Shown here piece by piece: positions 8,596 through 15,887 of a stretch of DNA of 64,000 nucleotides. The notes beneath the pieces are model-generated. The model searched no databases, had not been told where the DNA came from, and saw nothing but the letters and a program-made list of their open reading frames with translations. Positions within the stretch are counted from its first letter, which is position 1. The number at the start of each line of letters is the position of its first letter. The position numbers were made by a program, and so were the translations under genes. Origin of the DNA: a bacterium UBP8_UBA817. Its GTDB lineage: Bacteria > Margulisbacteria > Marinamargulisbacteria > SXXA01 > SICP01. The stretch lies in the NCBI GenBank assembly GCA_945888435.1, contig CAMCZW010000005.1:19668-83667 (forward strand), written 5' to 3'.

Positions 8596-9714
8596 ATGGC
8601 CAAGGATTTATACGAAATAATGGGCGTCAGCCGCACTGCAAGTGAAGCTGATATTAAAAAAGCATATCGAAAGCTTGCACTGGAATTTCATCCCGATGTA
8701 AATAAGGATCCTGGCGCTCAGGATAAATTTAAAGAAGTACAAAAGGCCAATGACATCCTTTCTAATCCTCAAAAGAAAGCCCAGTACGACCAGTATGGCG
8801 TTACCGATGATCAGCCTGGTGCTGGTGGTTTTGGTGGTGCAGGTGGCGGATTCAGTGGTTTTAACGCTGATTCTTTTGAAGATATTTTTGATAACTTTTT
8901 TGGCGGTGGCCGACAGTCTAAACGTCGTGGTGGTCCGCGCCCTGGCGAAGATCTTCGTTATGACTTAGAAATTACTCTTGAAGAGGCCGCGGCCGGTGTT
9001 GAGAAAAAGATTGAAATCTATCACCTTGCCCGATGTAAAAAATGCGAAGGTTCTGGCGCTCAACCAGGCAGTAGTAAAACCACCTGCGGAAAATGCGGCG
9101 GCGCTGGCCAGGTTCAAACTGTCCAACGAACAATTTTAGGTAGTTTCTCTCAAGTGATCACTTGTCCTGAATGTCGTGGTGCTGGTGAGATCATTAAAAA
9201 TCCTTGCTCTAATTGTCATGGTAAAGGTCTTGAAAAACAAAAACGTCAGATTTCCGTTAAAATCCCAGCCGGCGTTGATAGCGGAAGCCGGTTACGGGTG
9301 TCTGGTGAAGGAAACCATGGCGAAGGCGGCGGCACACCTGGTGACCTTTATGTCTTTATCACGGTGAAGGCCCACGCTTATTTTAAACGCGAAGATGACA
9401 GTGTGTATATTTCTGTTAACCTCCCCTATTCAAGACTAGTATTGGGTACTGAAATTACGGTTCCTAGCTTGTCAGGAAAAACCAAACTTAAAATTCCTGC
9501 CGGCACTCAGCCTGGCACCTTATTTAGATTAAAAGGCAAAGGGATTGCCCATCTCCAAAAATACGGGACTGGCGATCAATTTGTCGAAGTGACGGTTGCT
9601 GTACCCAAGTCAATTTCTGGCAAAGAGAAAAAAGTAATTCAAGAATTGGCAGATTTGGATACTAAATTTGATGCTCAGTCTGAGGATCAGATGGCGTTTT
9701 TGAATAAGCATTAG
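8596..9714 (+). CDS. dnaJ: Chaperone DnaJ (Hsp40)
   Basis: 372 residues. The J domain includes the HPD motif (LALEFHPDVNKD), then a Gly/Phe-rich linker, four CxxCxGxG-type zinc repeats (CKKCEGSG, CGKCGGAG, CPECRGAG, CSNCHGKG) and the C-terminal substrate-binding domains. It stimulates DnaK ATPase. The longer TTG frame at 8578 is rejected: AAGGA at 8584-8588 fits the ATG at 8596, which gives the normal start MAKDLYEIMGVSRTAS. It is last in the hrcA operon. Confidence 0.97.
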   Translation: MAKDLYEIMGVSRTASEADIKKAYRKLALEFHPDVNKDPGAQDKFKEVQKANDILSNPQKKAQYDQYGVTDDQPGAGGFGGAGGGFSGFNADSFEDIFDNFFGGGRQSKRRGGPRPGEDLRYDLEITLEEAAAGVEKKIEIYHLARCKKCEGSGAQPGSSKTTCGKCGGAGQVQTVQRTILGSFSQVITCPECRGAGEIIKNPCSNCHGKGLEKQKRQISVKIPAGVDSGSRLRVSGEGNHGEGGGTPGDLYVFITVKAHAYFKREDDSVYISVNLPYSRLVLGTEITVPSLSGKTKLKIPAGTQPGTLFRLKGKGIAHLQKYGTGDQFVEVTVAVPKSISGKEKKVIQELADLDTKFDAQSEDQMAFLNKH

Positions 9715-9734
9715 ACTATATCCTTTCTGTTCTT

Positions 9735-9763
9735 GTAGAGACAGGTTTCAAACCTGTCTCTAC
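9735..9763. repeat. Perfect 14-bp inverted repeat between convergent dnaJ and exonuclease genes
   Basis: GTAGAGACAGGTTT and its exact complement AAACCTGTCTCTAC are separated by one base. The right arm covers the last codons of the exonuclease gene. It may stop transcription from both sides, but no U-tract follows on either strand, so it resembles a mobile palindromic repeat as much as a classical terminator. Confidence 0.75.
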
Positions 9764-11151
9764 GGGATTAAATTTCTCTTCGCCTGCATATCTTTAAGCA
9801 AAGCGTTGAGATTATCTAGATCTTTTTGGGGGTGCTCGGCTTTTTGGAGTAAATCCTGAGTTTCTTTGATTTTTTGATCAATATCCACAAATTGTTTAGG
9901 GTCTCTCATCATTGTGCCGGTGAGGTATCTTGGGGCCATGTATTTGGCTAGGTGTTCTGGTTTAGGGCTTGGGTGCAGGGCTAAGTAGGCCCGATTAAAT
10001 AGTTGGACGAGATAGCGGTCTTTTTGGGTTTTCTTGCCGGACCATAGTCGGTTGATAATTTTGTCGTAGGCCTCTGGGTCTCGGATGATTTGGGAGACAG
10101 CCGCATGGAGAGTATCGATTCGCTCGAATCCTAATTGGTGGATTTGGTATTCGATATCCCAGTCTTTTTCAGTGAGTTTAAAATAATTTTCTAAATTAAT
10201 GCCCTTGATAAATGGGGCGTTGGCGGCTTGATTGATGATATTTCCAAAATAGACTTCTTCCTGATAATTCAGAGGCTCTAGTCTAAACATATGTTTGTTG
10301 TCATTGATGTATTTTAGGGTGCCTATTAATTGTTCTGGACTTGGTGATTCAGGTAGTTTTTCAAAGGCTTCCAGGTCCAGCATTAACTTGGCTTTTCCTT
10401 GGATGTCGAGGCCTAACCAGTATCGATAGTGAAAATAGGATAATTCGTCGTCTTCTGATTTTGGGAAATGTCTTACTTTTTGTTTTCCGATGACGACATG
10501 CTCATATTTGTAGACGCTGTTAGGGACGCTGATTGGAGAAAACTCAGATAATTTTTGGCCAAACTGGTTTTGAATTTCTTTAATTAAGTCGATAAGAAGT
10601 AAGACGTCTTCTTCCGCATCATGGGACTGATCTTGTTTGAGAACGCCAAATGCTTTTGCGGTAGCTTCTAGCTTAAACGAATAATATGGGAGATTGAGGT
10701 CATTGGTTTGGGTCGTCCAAGGGTAGACTTCTTCGTTTTCGAAGGCCAGGGATTGGATCCAGTGGAGAACGTCGATATTGTGGAGTTTTCCTTTGAAGTA
10801 AGGATTTAATCCGTATCTTAATAATGTATTTCTTAAAAACTGTAAGTCAAATTGATTGCTGTTAAAGCCGATTAAAGTCGCTTCTCCGTGAGTGGCGATG
10901 ATTTTATCTAATTGAGATTGGATAAATTTTGCGGTGTCGTATTCGGTTTTTCCACTTTCGTTGAGGGTGTCAATATTGAGTTTATTGGTGAGGATGGCAC
11001 CAGGGTCTGCGATTTGGGTTCGGTTGAGTTTAACGGTCCCTTTCCAGGTGTCGATGATGTTGAGTTGATCGTCGGTTACGACGAAGGCAAAGGATAGGAT
11101 TTGCCCTAAAAAGTCGCTGGTGGATGTTTCAAAGTCATAAATGATATTCAT
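9760..11151 (-). CDS. sbcB: Exonuclease I-like 3'-5' DNA exonuclease (SbcB family)
   Basis: 463 residues, close to the size of E. coli exonuclease I. The DEDD nuclease motifs are visible: NIIYDFETS (Exo I), LIGFNSNQFDLQFLR (Exo II) and QSHDAEEDVLLLIDLI (Exo III). The SH3-like and helical C-terminal parts seem present (QEEVYFGNI, LVQLFNRAYLALHP). It degrades single-stranded DNA from the 3' end and serves mismatch repair and recombination. It is transcribed toward dnaJ, and the stop lies within the palindrome there. Divergence from E. coli SbcB leaves the exact subfamily less certain. Confidence 0.83.
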   Translation of the reverse strand: MNIIYDFETSTSDFLGQILSFAFVVTDDQLNIIDTWKGTVKLNRTQIADPGAILTNKLNIDTLNESGKTEYDTAKFIQSQLDKIIATHGEATLIGFNSNQFDLQFLRNTLLRYGLNPYFKGKLHNIDVLHWIQSLAFENEEVYPWTTQTNDLNLPYYSFKLEATAKAFGVLKQDQSHDAEEDVLLLIDLIKEIQNQFGQKLSEFSPISVPNSVYKYEHVVIGKQKVRHFPKSEDDELSYFHYRYWLGLDIQGKAKLMLDLEAFEKLPESPSPEQLIGTLKYINDNKHMFRLEPLNYQEEVYFGNIINQAANAPFIKGINLENYFKLTEKDWDIEYQIHQLGFERIDTLHAAVSQIIRDPEAYDKIINRLWSGKKTQKDRYLVQLFNRAYLALHPSPKPEHLAKYMAPRYLTGTMMRDPKQFVDIDQKIKETQDLLQKAEHPQKDLDNLNALLKDMQAKRNLIP

Positions 11152-11203
11152 TTGTCCAATTTACTATAGAAAAAAAATAACTTAAAGTTAGTCTAGACTT
11201 TAT

Positions 11204-11280
11204 GTCCCCGTAGCTCAGTTGGATAGAGCGTTTGATTCCTAATCCAAAGGTCGCTGGTTCAAATCCGGCCGGGGACACCA
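11204..11280 (+). tRNA. tRNA-Arg (anticodon CCT)
   Basis: A 77-base cloverleaf with encoded CCA. The acceptor strands GTCCCCG and CGGGGAC pair perfectly, the T arm carries GGTTCAAATCC, and the anticodon loop TTCCTAA reads AGG codons. The anticodon stem (TTTGA/TCCAA) has one T-C mismatch, which is unusual but tolerable. A long hairpin repeat begins directly at its 3' end. Confidence 0.93.
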
Positions 11281-11503
11281 GAGACTACGCCAAAATGCCG
11301 TGATCTGGCTAAATCGCAAACCTTAACTACACAGCTACGGCTGAAGCCCTCTTCATGGCCTGCGGCCAGCCGAGCAGCCTTGTCAAAACGTGACATTTAG
11401 TCACATTTCGCCTACGGTTCCGTCGCTAACGCTCCTCACACTCCTTGGTAGTCTGCGGTTTCCGAGTTTCACCAGCTGACGACATTTTGATGTAGTCTCT
11501 TGG
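11278..11503 (-). repeat. Long-hairpin repeat element, copy A
   Basis: About 226 bases whose ends form an extended inverted repeat (left arm GAGACTACGCCAAAATG, right arm complement GAGACTACATCAAAATG, continuing inward about 40 bases). It shares three conserved blocks with copy B (34961-35086): 11323-11348, 11441-11457 (identical over 17 bases) and 11476-11487. Most arm mismatches in copy B become G-U pairs if the minus strand is transcribed, so that strand is taken as sense. It fills most of the gene-free stretch between tRNA-Arg and pyrB. Confidence 0.75.
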
Positions 11504-11546
11504 AATCGCGATTTTATTTTACTTATCTATTTTTTTATTACTCGAT

Positions 11547-11591
11547 AAAAACGCCCCTCTTTGGGACAGAGAGGGGTTGGGGGTGAGTGTT
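11547..11591 (-). repeat. Palindromic 'CCCTCTCTGT' repeat, copy 1
   Basis: Read on the minus strand it begins AACACTCACCC and contains a hairpin CCCCTCTCTG/CAAAGAGGGG followed by GTTTT. Two near-identical copies lie at 59578-59620 and 60261-60303. Here it sits downstream of pyrB and might end its transcription; the family looks like a dispersed intergenic palindrome. The remaining bases between tRNA-Arg and pyrB show nothing else. Confidence 0.65.
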
Positions 11592-11628
11592 ATCTGGAGA
11601 TTTAGTTGAGAAGCGGTCCTTACGAAAC

Positions 11629-12558
11629 TTAGATCTCTAACCCCAACATCTCACTAATCAATGCCATACGGATATAGAGCCCAAACTGGGCTTGGTCGAA
11701 GTATTTAGCGGAGGTGTGGGTGTCGACGTCCTCAGCGATTTCGGCGATTCTGGGGAGGGGGTGGAGGATGGTTAGCGTTGGTTTGGCGTGGGTGAGGTGA
11801 GCGCGTTCTAGACGGTAGTGGTTTTTGACGGCGTCGTAGCTTTCTTTGGTGTCGAAGCGCTCTTCTTGAACTCGGGTCATGTAGGCGATGTCTAGGAGGG
11901 GGAGTGTGTCTTGGAGGGATTTGGTTTCAATGACTTGGTGGCCGCATTTTTTTAGCCAAGCGACTGTTTCTGTGTTCATTTTTAGGCTGGGATGGGAGAT
12001 TAGGTAGAAGGTGTGGCGTTTGTAGAAAGCGAGTAGTTGGACTAGAGATTTGACGGTTCGGCTGAATTTTAAGTCACCAATGATGCCGATTGAGAGTTCG
12101 TCTAAGCGATGATGGAAGTGGTTGATGGTGTAGATGTCTAATAAGGATTGGGATGGGTGTTGGTTGGAGCCGTCGCCTGCGTTGATGACGGGGATGGTGG
12201 CATGCTTGGCAAATTCGGTAGCGCTGTTTTTTTGAGGGTGTCGAATGACTGCGATGTCGCAATATCCACTCATGATTCGGCCTGTGTCGGAGAGAGTTTC
12301 TCCTTTTTTGGTTGAGGAGGATGCGCCGCTTTCTAATGTGATGATATTTCCGCCTAATTTTTGCATGGCGGCTTCGAATGCGAATCGGGTACGCGTGCTG
12401 GGTTCAAAAAATAGACTGGCTAGAATTTTTCCGCGTGCCAGATCAAAAATGGAGGATGATGTATTGTGATGAAAAAAAGAGGCTTTTTTACAAATGGCTT
12501 GGATATCTTCTTGGGTGACTTGATCTGCAGAGAGTAAGTGTCGAAAGGAGATATTCAT
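11629..12558 (-). CDS. pyrB: Aspartate carbamoyltransferase catalytic subunit
   Basis: 309 residues, the normal catalytic-chain size. It joins carbamoyl phosphate and aspartate in the first committed step of pyrimidine synthesis. The carbamoyl phosphate site FFEPSTRTR is present (ILASLFFEPSTRTRFAFEAAMQKLGG), followed by the loop SSSTKKGETLSDT, HPSQSLLDIYTI and the aspartate-binding region ILHPLPRIAEI. No pyrI or other pyr gene is adjacent. It is transcribed divergently from glnA; the two start regions are about 115 bases apart. Confidence 0.96.
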   Translation of the reverse strand: MNISFRHLLSADQVTQEDIQAICKKASFFHHNTSSSIFDLARGKILASLFFEPSTRTRFAFEAAMQKLGGNIITLESGASSSTKKGETLSDTGRIMSGYCDIAVIRHPQKNSATEFAKHATIPVINAGDGSNQHPSQSLLDIYTINHFHHRLDELSIGIIGDLKFSRTVKSLVQLLAFYKRHTFYLISHPSLKMNTETVAWLKKCGHQVIETKSLQDTLPLLDIAYMTRVQEERFDTKESYDAVKNHYRLERAHLTHAKPTLTILHPLPRIAEIAEDVDTHTSAKYFDQAQFGLYIRMALISEMLGLEI

Positions 12559-12590
12559 GATAGATACTTTGTATCATATATGAGATTTCC

Positions 12591-12620
12591 TTGACTACTC
12601 TAAATTTCGTCCCCTATCAT
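12591..12620 (+). promoter_or_regulatory. Promoter of glnA
   Basis: TTGACT (12591-12596) and TATCAT (12615-12620) are separated by 18 bases. The TTG that would open a longer glnA frame is therefore the -35 box. Predicted transcription start near 12627, leaving a leader of about 48 bases before the ATG at 12675. Confidence 0.65.
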
Positions 12621-12674
12621 CCCATTGATATTATTATTAATTTTGACCGATTGATGGGCAGGAGGCCTTTTAGC

Positions 12675-13781
12675 ATGATAGGAATGGCAGAGTATATATG
12701 GTTAGACGGGGCGAAGCCGACCGCTTTACTACGAAGTAAAGGCCGTGTGATTTCTACGGGTGAAGAAGTATCTCTTTCTGATTTTCCAGAATGGGGATTT
12801 GATGGATCTTCAACTTATCAAGCACCTGGCGATATGTCGGACTTGGTACTTGCGCCTTCTTATTTCGTTCCAGACCCTCTTCACGGATATGGAAATTACC
12901 TTGTGTTATGTGAAGTCTTAAATGCAGATGGAACTCCTCATACGACTAATACTCGCGCCCTACTTCGGGACGTGATCAATGCCGGTGGTCAAGACTTAGA
13001 ACCATGGGGCGGATTTGAGCAAGAATACACCCTGTTCCAAGATGGGATTCCTTTAGGGTTTTCTCCTGCAAGTGAACCAGCTCCACAAGGTCCTTACTAT
13101 TGTGGTGTTGGAGCTAATCGTATTTTTGGGCGAGACATCGTCGAAGATCATTCGGTGGCGTGCATCGAAGCGGGAATCAATATTTATGGAATTAACGCCG
13201 AAGTTATGCCTGGCCAATGGGAATACCAAGTTGGATACCGTGGTTTTGAAGGTGATAATAATGACCTATTAACTTTATGTGACCAACGAATCATTGCAAA
13301 CTGGCTTCTTGAGCGAATTGCTGAAGATTATGATGTCGAAGTCTCTTTTGCCAATAAACCTAAATCAGGAGATTGGAATGGAGCTGGATGCCATACTAAT
13401 TTTTCAACGAAGGATATGAGAGATAAAGTCAAAGGTAAACAAACCATTGATAATGCAGTCAAAGCACTTTCAGAAAAACATAATGAACATATTCAAGTTT
13501 ATGGTGCAGGCAATGACCAACGCCTCACCGGAAAACATGAAACCTGTTCATTTCGTCAATTCCGAGCAGGAACCTCTGATCGAGGCGCGTCTATCCGCAT
13601 CCCACTTGGTGTTGCACAGAAAGGCTATGGATATATCGAAGATCGTCGTCCAGGCGCCAATTCAGACCCATACGTCGTGTCTGCACGTTTGATAGCAACT
13701 GTTGCAGGGCTAAACTTTGATTCTCATTTCGAGCCATTCGTTAATCTTACTTTAAATCAAGAAGCCGTTCCTTCCCGGTAA
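12675..13781 (+). CDS. glnA: Glutamine synthetase, type II (eukaryote-like GSII)
   Basis: 368 residues from the ATG at 12675, with GGAGG at 12661-12665. The N-terminus MAEYIWLDGAKPTALLRSK and the motifs WGFDGSSTYQAPGDMSDLVLAP, FEQEYTLF, GAGCHTNFST and NDQRLTGKHET are those of GSII, not the larger GSI (about 470 residues, regulated by adenylylation). It makes glutamine from glutamate, ammonia and ATP. It stands alone between pyrB and a small orphan gene, with its own promoter and a strong terminator. Type II enzymes in bacteria are scattered and often transferred. Confidence 0.95.
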   Translation: MIGMAEYIWLDGAKPTALLRSKGRVISTGEEVSLSDFPEWGFDGSSTYQAPGDMSDLVLAPSYFVPDPLHGYGNYLVLCEVLNADGTPHTTNTRALLRDVINAGGQDLEPWGGFEQEYTLFQDGIPLGFSPASEPAPQGPYYCGVGANRIFGRDIVEDHSVACIEAGINIYGINAEVMPGQWEYQVGYRGFEGDNNDLLTLCDQRIIANWLLERIAEDYDVEVSFANKPKSGDWNGAGCHTNFSTKDMRDKVKGKQTIDNAVKALSEKHNEHIQVYGAGNDQRLTGKHETCSFRQFRAGTSDRGASIRIPLGVAQKGYGYIEDRRPGANSDPYVVSARLIATVAGLNFDSHFEPFVNLTLNQEAVPSR

Positions 13782-13787
13782 CGCTTC

Positions 13788-13815
13788 GGGGGCTGTTTCT
13801 TCAGCCCCCATTTAA
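13788..13815 (+). terminator. Rho-independent terminator of glnA
   Basis: Stem GGGGGCTG (13788-13795), six-base loop, CAGCCCCC (13802-13809), then ATTTAA. It lies seven bases after the glnA stop. Confidence 0.8.
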
Positions 13816-13929
13816 CCAACCATTTTTTTTCGTTACATTTTATATTACTCAATTCTCGTTATTGTATATGTGTGTCTTATAAGACCAAGTATTTTGGACA
13901 CTCAAGCATGATTTTGGAGGTGAGTATAA

Positions 13930-14175
13930 ATGGATATTAGAGGCATTAGTTCCTCGTCCCAGGCAGGCGCTTCTTCAGGTGCCTCCAGAGGGTCGAAATC
14001 AGATTTTGGGGATATTTTAAAAGCGACTGAAGCCACGGTGAATGAAGGCTTTTCTGAGACTAAATCAAGTGATTCTGGACTTTCTGCACTTCATAAACTA
14101 GAGCAAGACCTTTTTAGTAAACTGTCTCCTAAAGCTCAAGCCGCTCGATCGTATGGCGATGGCGGACTATTTTAA
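13930..14175 (+). CDS. Small Ser/Gly-rich protein, unknown function
   Basis: 81 residues with no signal peptide. A Ser/Gly/Ala-rich N-terminus (ISSSSQAGASSGASRGSKSDFGDILK) is followed by likely helices (LSALHKLEQDLFSKLSPKAQAARSYG). GGAGG about eight bases before the ATG makes translation credible. The layout of flexible N-terminus plus short amphipathic helix resembles small secreted rod or export-substrate proteins, but no family is recognised. It overlaps the end of the convergent tamA-like gene by four bases. Confidence 0.6.
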   Translation: MDIRGISSSSQAGASSGASRGSKSDFGDILKATEATVNEGFSETKSSDSGLSALHKLEQDLFSKLSPKAQAARSYGDGGLF

Positions 14176-15887
14176 AATAACTGACCTAAACTAAAGTGGA
14201 GAATGGTATCTGTTTCTCCTCTCGCTAAATCAAAGCGCAGAGGTCCGATTGGAGTAAAGAAACGGATACCAACTCCGTACCCTGTATGCAAATCATTCAA
14301 CGAAAGATCGTAACCCGTTTCAAATATCTTTCCTGCATCTAAAAAGAAAACGAGTTGTTTCTTTTCAGAAATATCTCTTCTTAATTCAAAATTCCATAAT
14401 ATTTCCCTAAATCCAATAAATGCCCGATTGGTTCTGTACCCTCTTAAGGTATTCGGTCCGCCGATTTCATAGACCTCCTGCTCAAATGTTTTCTCAATAT
14501 CATCATTATCTGGCCGGAATACGCCCGTGTACATCCTTGCGGCTGCTACCAGCTTGTCAGATAAAGGGGTAAAGCCGGCAATGCTTGCCTGCCCTCTCGT
14601 AAAGGCCAATGCGCCGGTCTTAATGAGACCCATGTCCATTCCCTTTTCAAGGCTGAGTGACCAATAAACCCCTTTTCTTGGATTAAATTGACTATCTAGT
14701 TTGTAATAATTAACAGCCTGACCTAAGGACTGTACTGAATAGGGCGAAAGATCAATTAAGTCCACGTCTTTATTTTCTACTTTTTCTAATTTAAATGTAG
14801 AGGTGGTGTAACATTGGTTTTGAATCAGCGGAAGCGTAAATGCAAGTGATCCACCATAGCGCTTAAGATCATACAAATTATCATCTTCACTATTTGAAAC
14901 GCGCTCTCGCTCTTCTCTAAGCCAGCCCTCCACCGAAAAATCAACTGGCTTTTTGAAGATTTTCCACGGCTGGGTATACCGGACTGCGTGGTTTTTAACG
15001 CTAATTTCTCCCCTTTCTAGATTAAGTTGAACAGTCCCTGATAACCCATCCCCATGCATGATAAGATGATTCATGTTACCCCTGAAAAAGGACACCAGCG
15101 TATCATCCCTAATATCCAGTTCAATCCCTGTGTCAAATCGATTTGCTTTTTTTTCCGTGACCTGGAATGTGACGATTACAGATGTTCGACTTCCATTTTC
15201 TTGTAATAAAGGTGCTGATACATCTCTAAAATATCCTGTTTGGATAATCGTATCTCTGTCATTTCTTAATTGATATGAATTAAATACTGACTTTGGCTTA
15301 CAGCTCATTTTACGATTAATTAATTTTGGATTAATAATATCGAGACCTTCCCATCTGATGTCCTCAATTTTTCCTTCACTCATTTTAATAACCAGCACAT
15401 CCCCATTCATTTCGGCGGATATTACTCGAAACAAGTCATACCCTTTCGTATGGTAATAATCTGTAATTTTTTGGATATCTTCTTTAAGATATTTGGTATT
15501 TAGTTTTCTCCTCTTTTTATTTTTCATTTGTCTCATTAACTCTCGATCGCTGAAAACGGTGTTTCCATTTAATTTAATATTTTTAATTTGAGGATATGAC
15601 ACACATTCAAAAAATAATTTTAATCCATTTTCAGTCGTTACTGTTTTAGGAATCACTCGTTCAAACTCTCCAGTTACAATTAATTTATTAATATCTTTAC
15701 TTAAGTCTTCATCTTTAAGGCGATATCCTAGTTTTGAATCTAGGATAATGGCGATATTTTTTGTAATCCCTTTTTCATCAACAAAAGTGATGGAATTAAT
15801 TGTGTGATCAAAGCGAATGCTGGCATAGGCTGATACTGCCCAAAGTATCAATACCATCATTATTATTTTTAAATATTTAAAATTCAT
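14172..15887 (-). CDS. Omp85-family outer-membrane protein, TamA-like
   Basis: 571 residues: signal peptide (1-22), POTRA domains in the first about 240 residues (YPQIKNIKLNGNTVFSDRELMRQMKNKKRRKLNTKYLKEDIQKITDYYHTKGYD), then a 16-strand-type barrel. The barrel carries the lid-lock motif GGPNTLRGY (476-484) and ends in a terminal Phe after SLGQL. It is distinct from the BamA at 51862. It overlaps the tamB-like gene by 11 bases, so the two form a TamA-TamB pair that helps insert outer-membrane proteins or carries lipids across the periplasm. Confidence 0.87.
   Translation of the reverse strand: MNFKYLKIIMMVLILWAVSAYASIRFDHTINSITFVDEKGITKNIAIILDSKLGYRLKDEDLSKDINKLIVTGEFERVIPKTVTTENGLKLFFECVSYPQIKNIKLNGNTVFSDRELMRQMKNKKRRKLNTKYLKEDIQKITDYYHTKGYDLFRVISAEMNGDVLVIKMSEGKIEDIRWEGLDIINPKLINRKMSCKPKSVFNSYQLRNDRDTIIQTGYFRDVSAPLLQENGSRTSVIVTFQVTEKKANRFDTGIELDIRDDTLVSFFRGNMNHLIMHGDGLSGTVQLNLERGEISVKNHAVRYTQPWKIFKKPVDFSVEGWLREERERVSNSEDDNLYDLKRYGGSLAFTLPLIQNQCYTTSTFKLEKVENKDVDLIDLSPYSVQSLGQAVNYYKLDSQFNPRKGVYWSLSLEKGMDMGLIKTGALAFTRGQASIAGFTPLSDKLVAAARMYTGVFRPDNDDIEKTFEQEVYEIGGPNTLRGYRTNRAFIGFREILWNFELRRDISEKKQLVFFLDAGKIFETGYDLSLNDLHTGYGVGIRFFTPIGPLRFDLARGETDTILHFSLGQLF

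Noticed and set aside
12591..12674. N-terminal extension of glnA from a TTG
   Set aside because: The TTG is the -35 element, while GGAGG and the GSII start MAEYIWLDG support the ATG at 12675.
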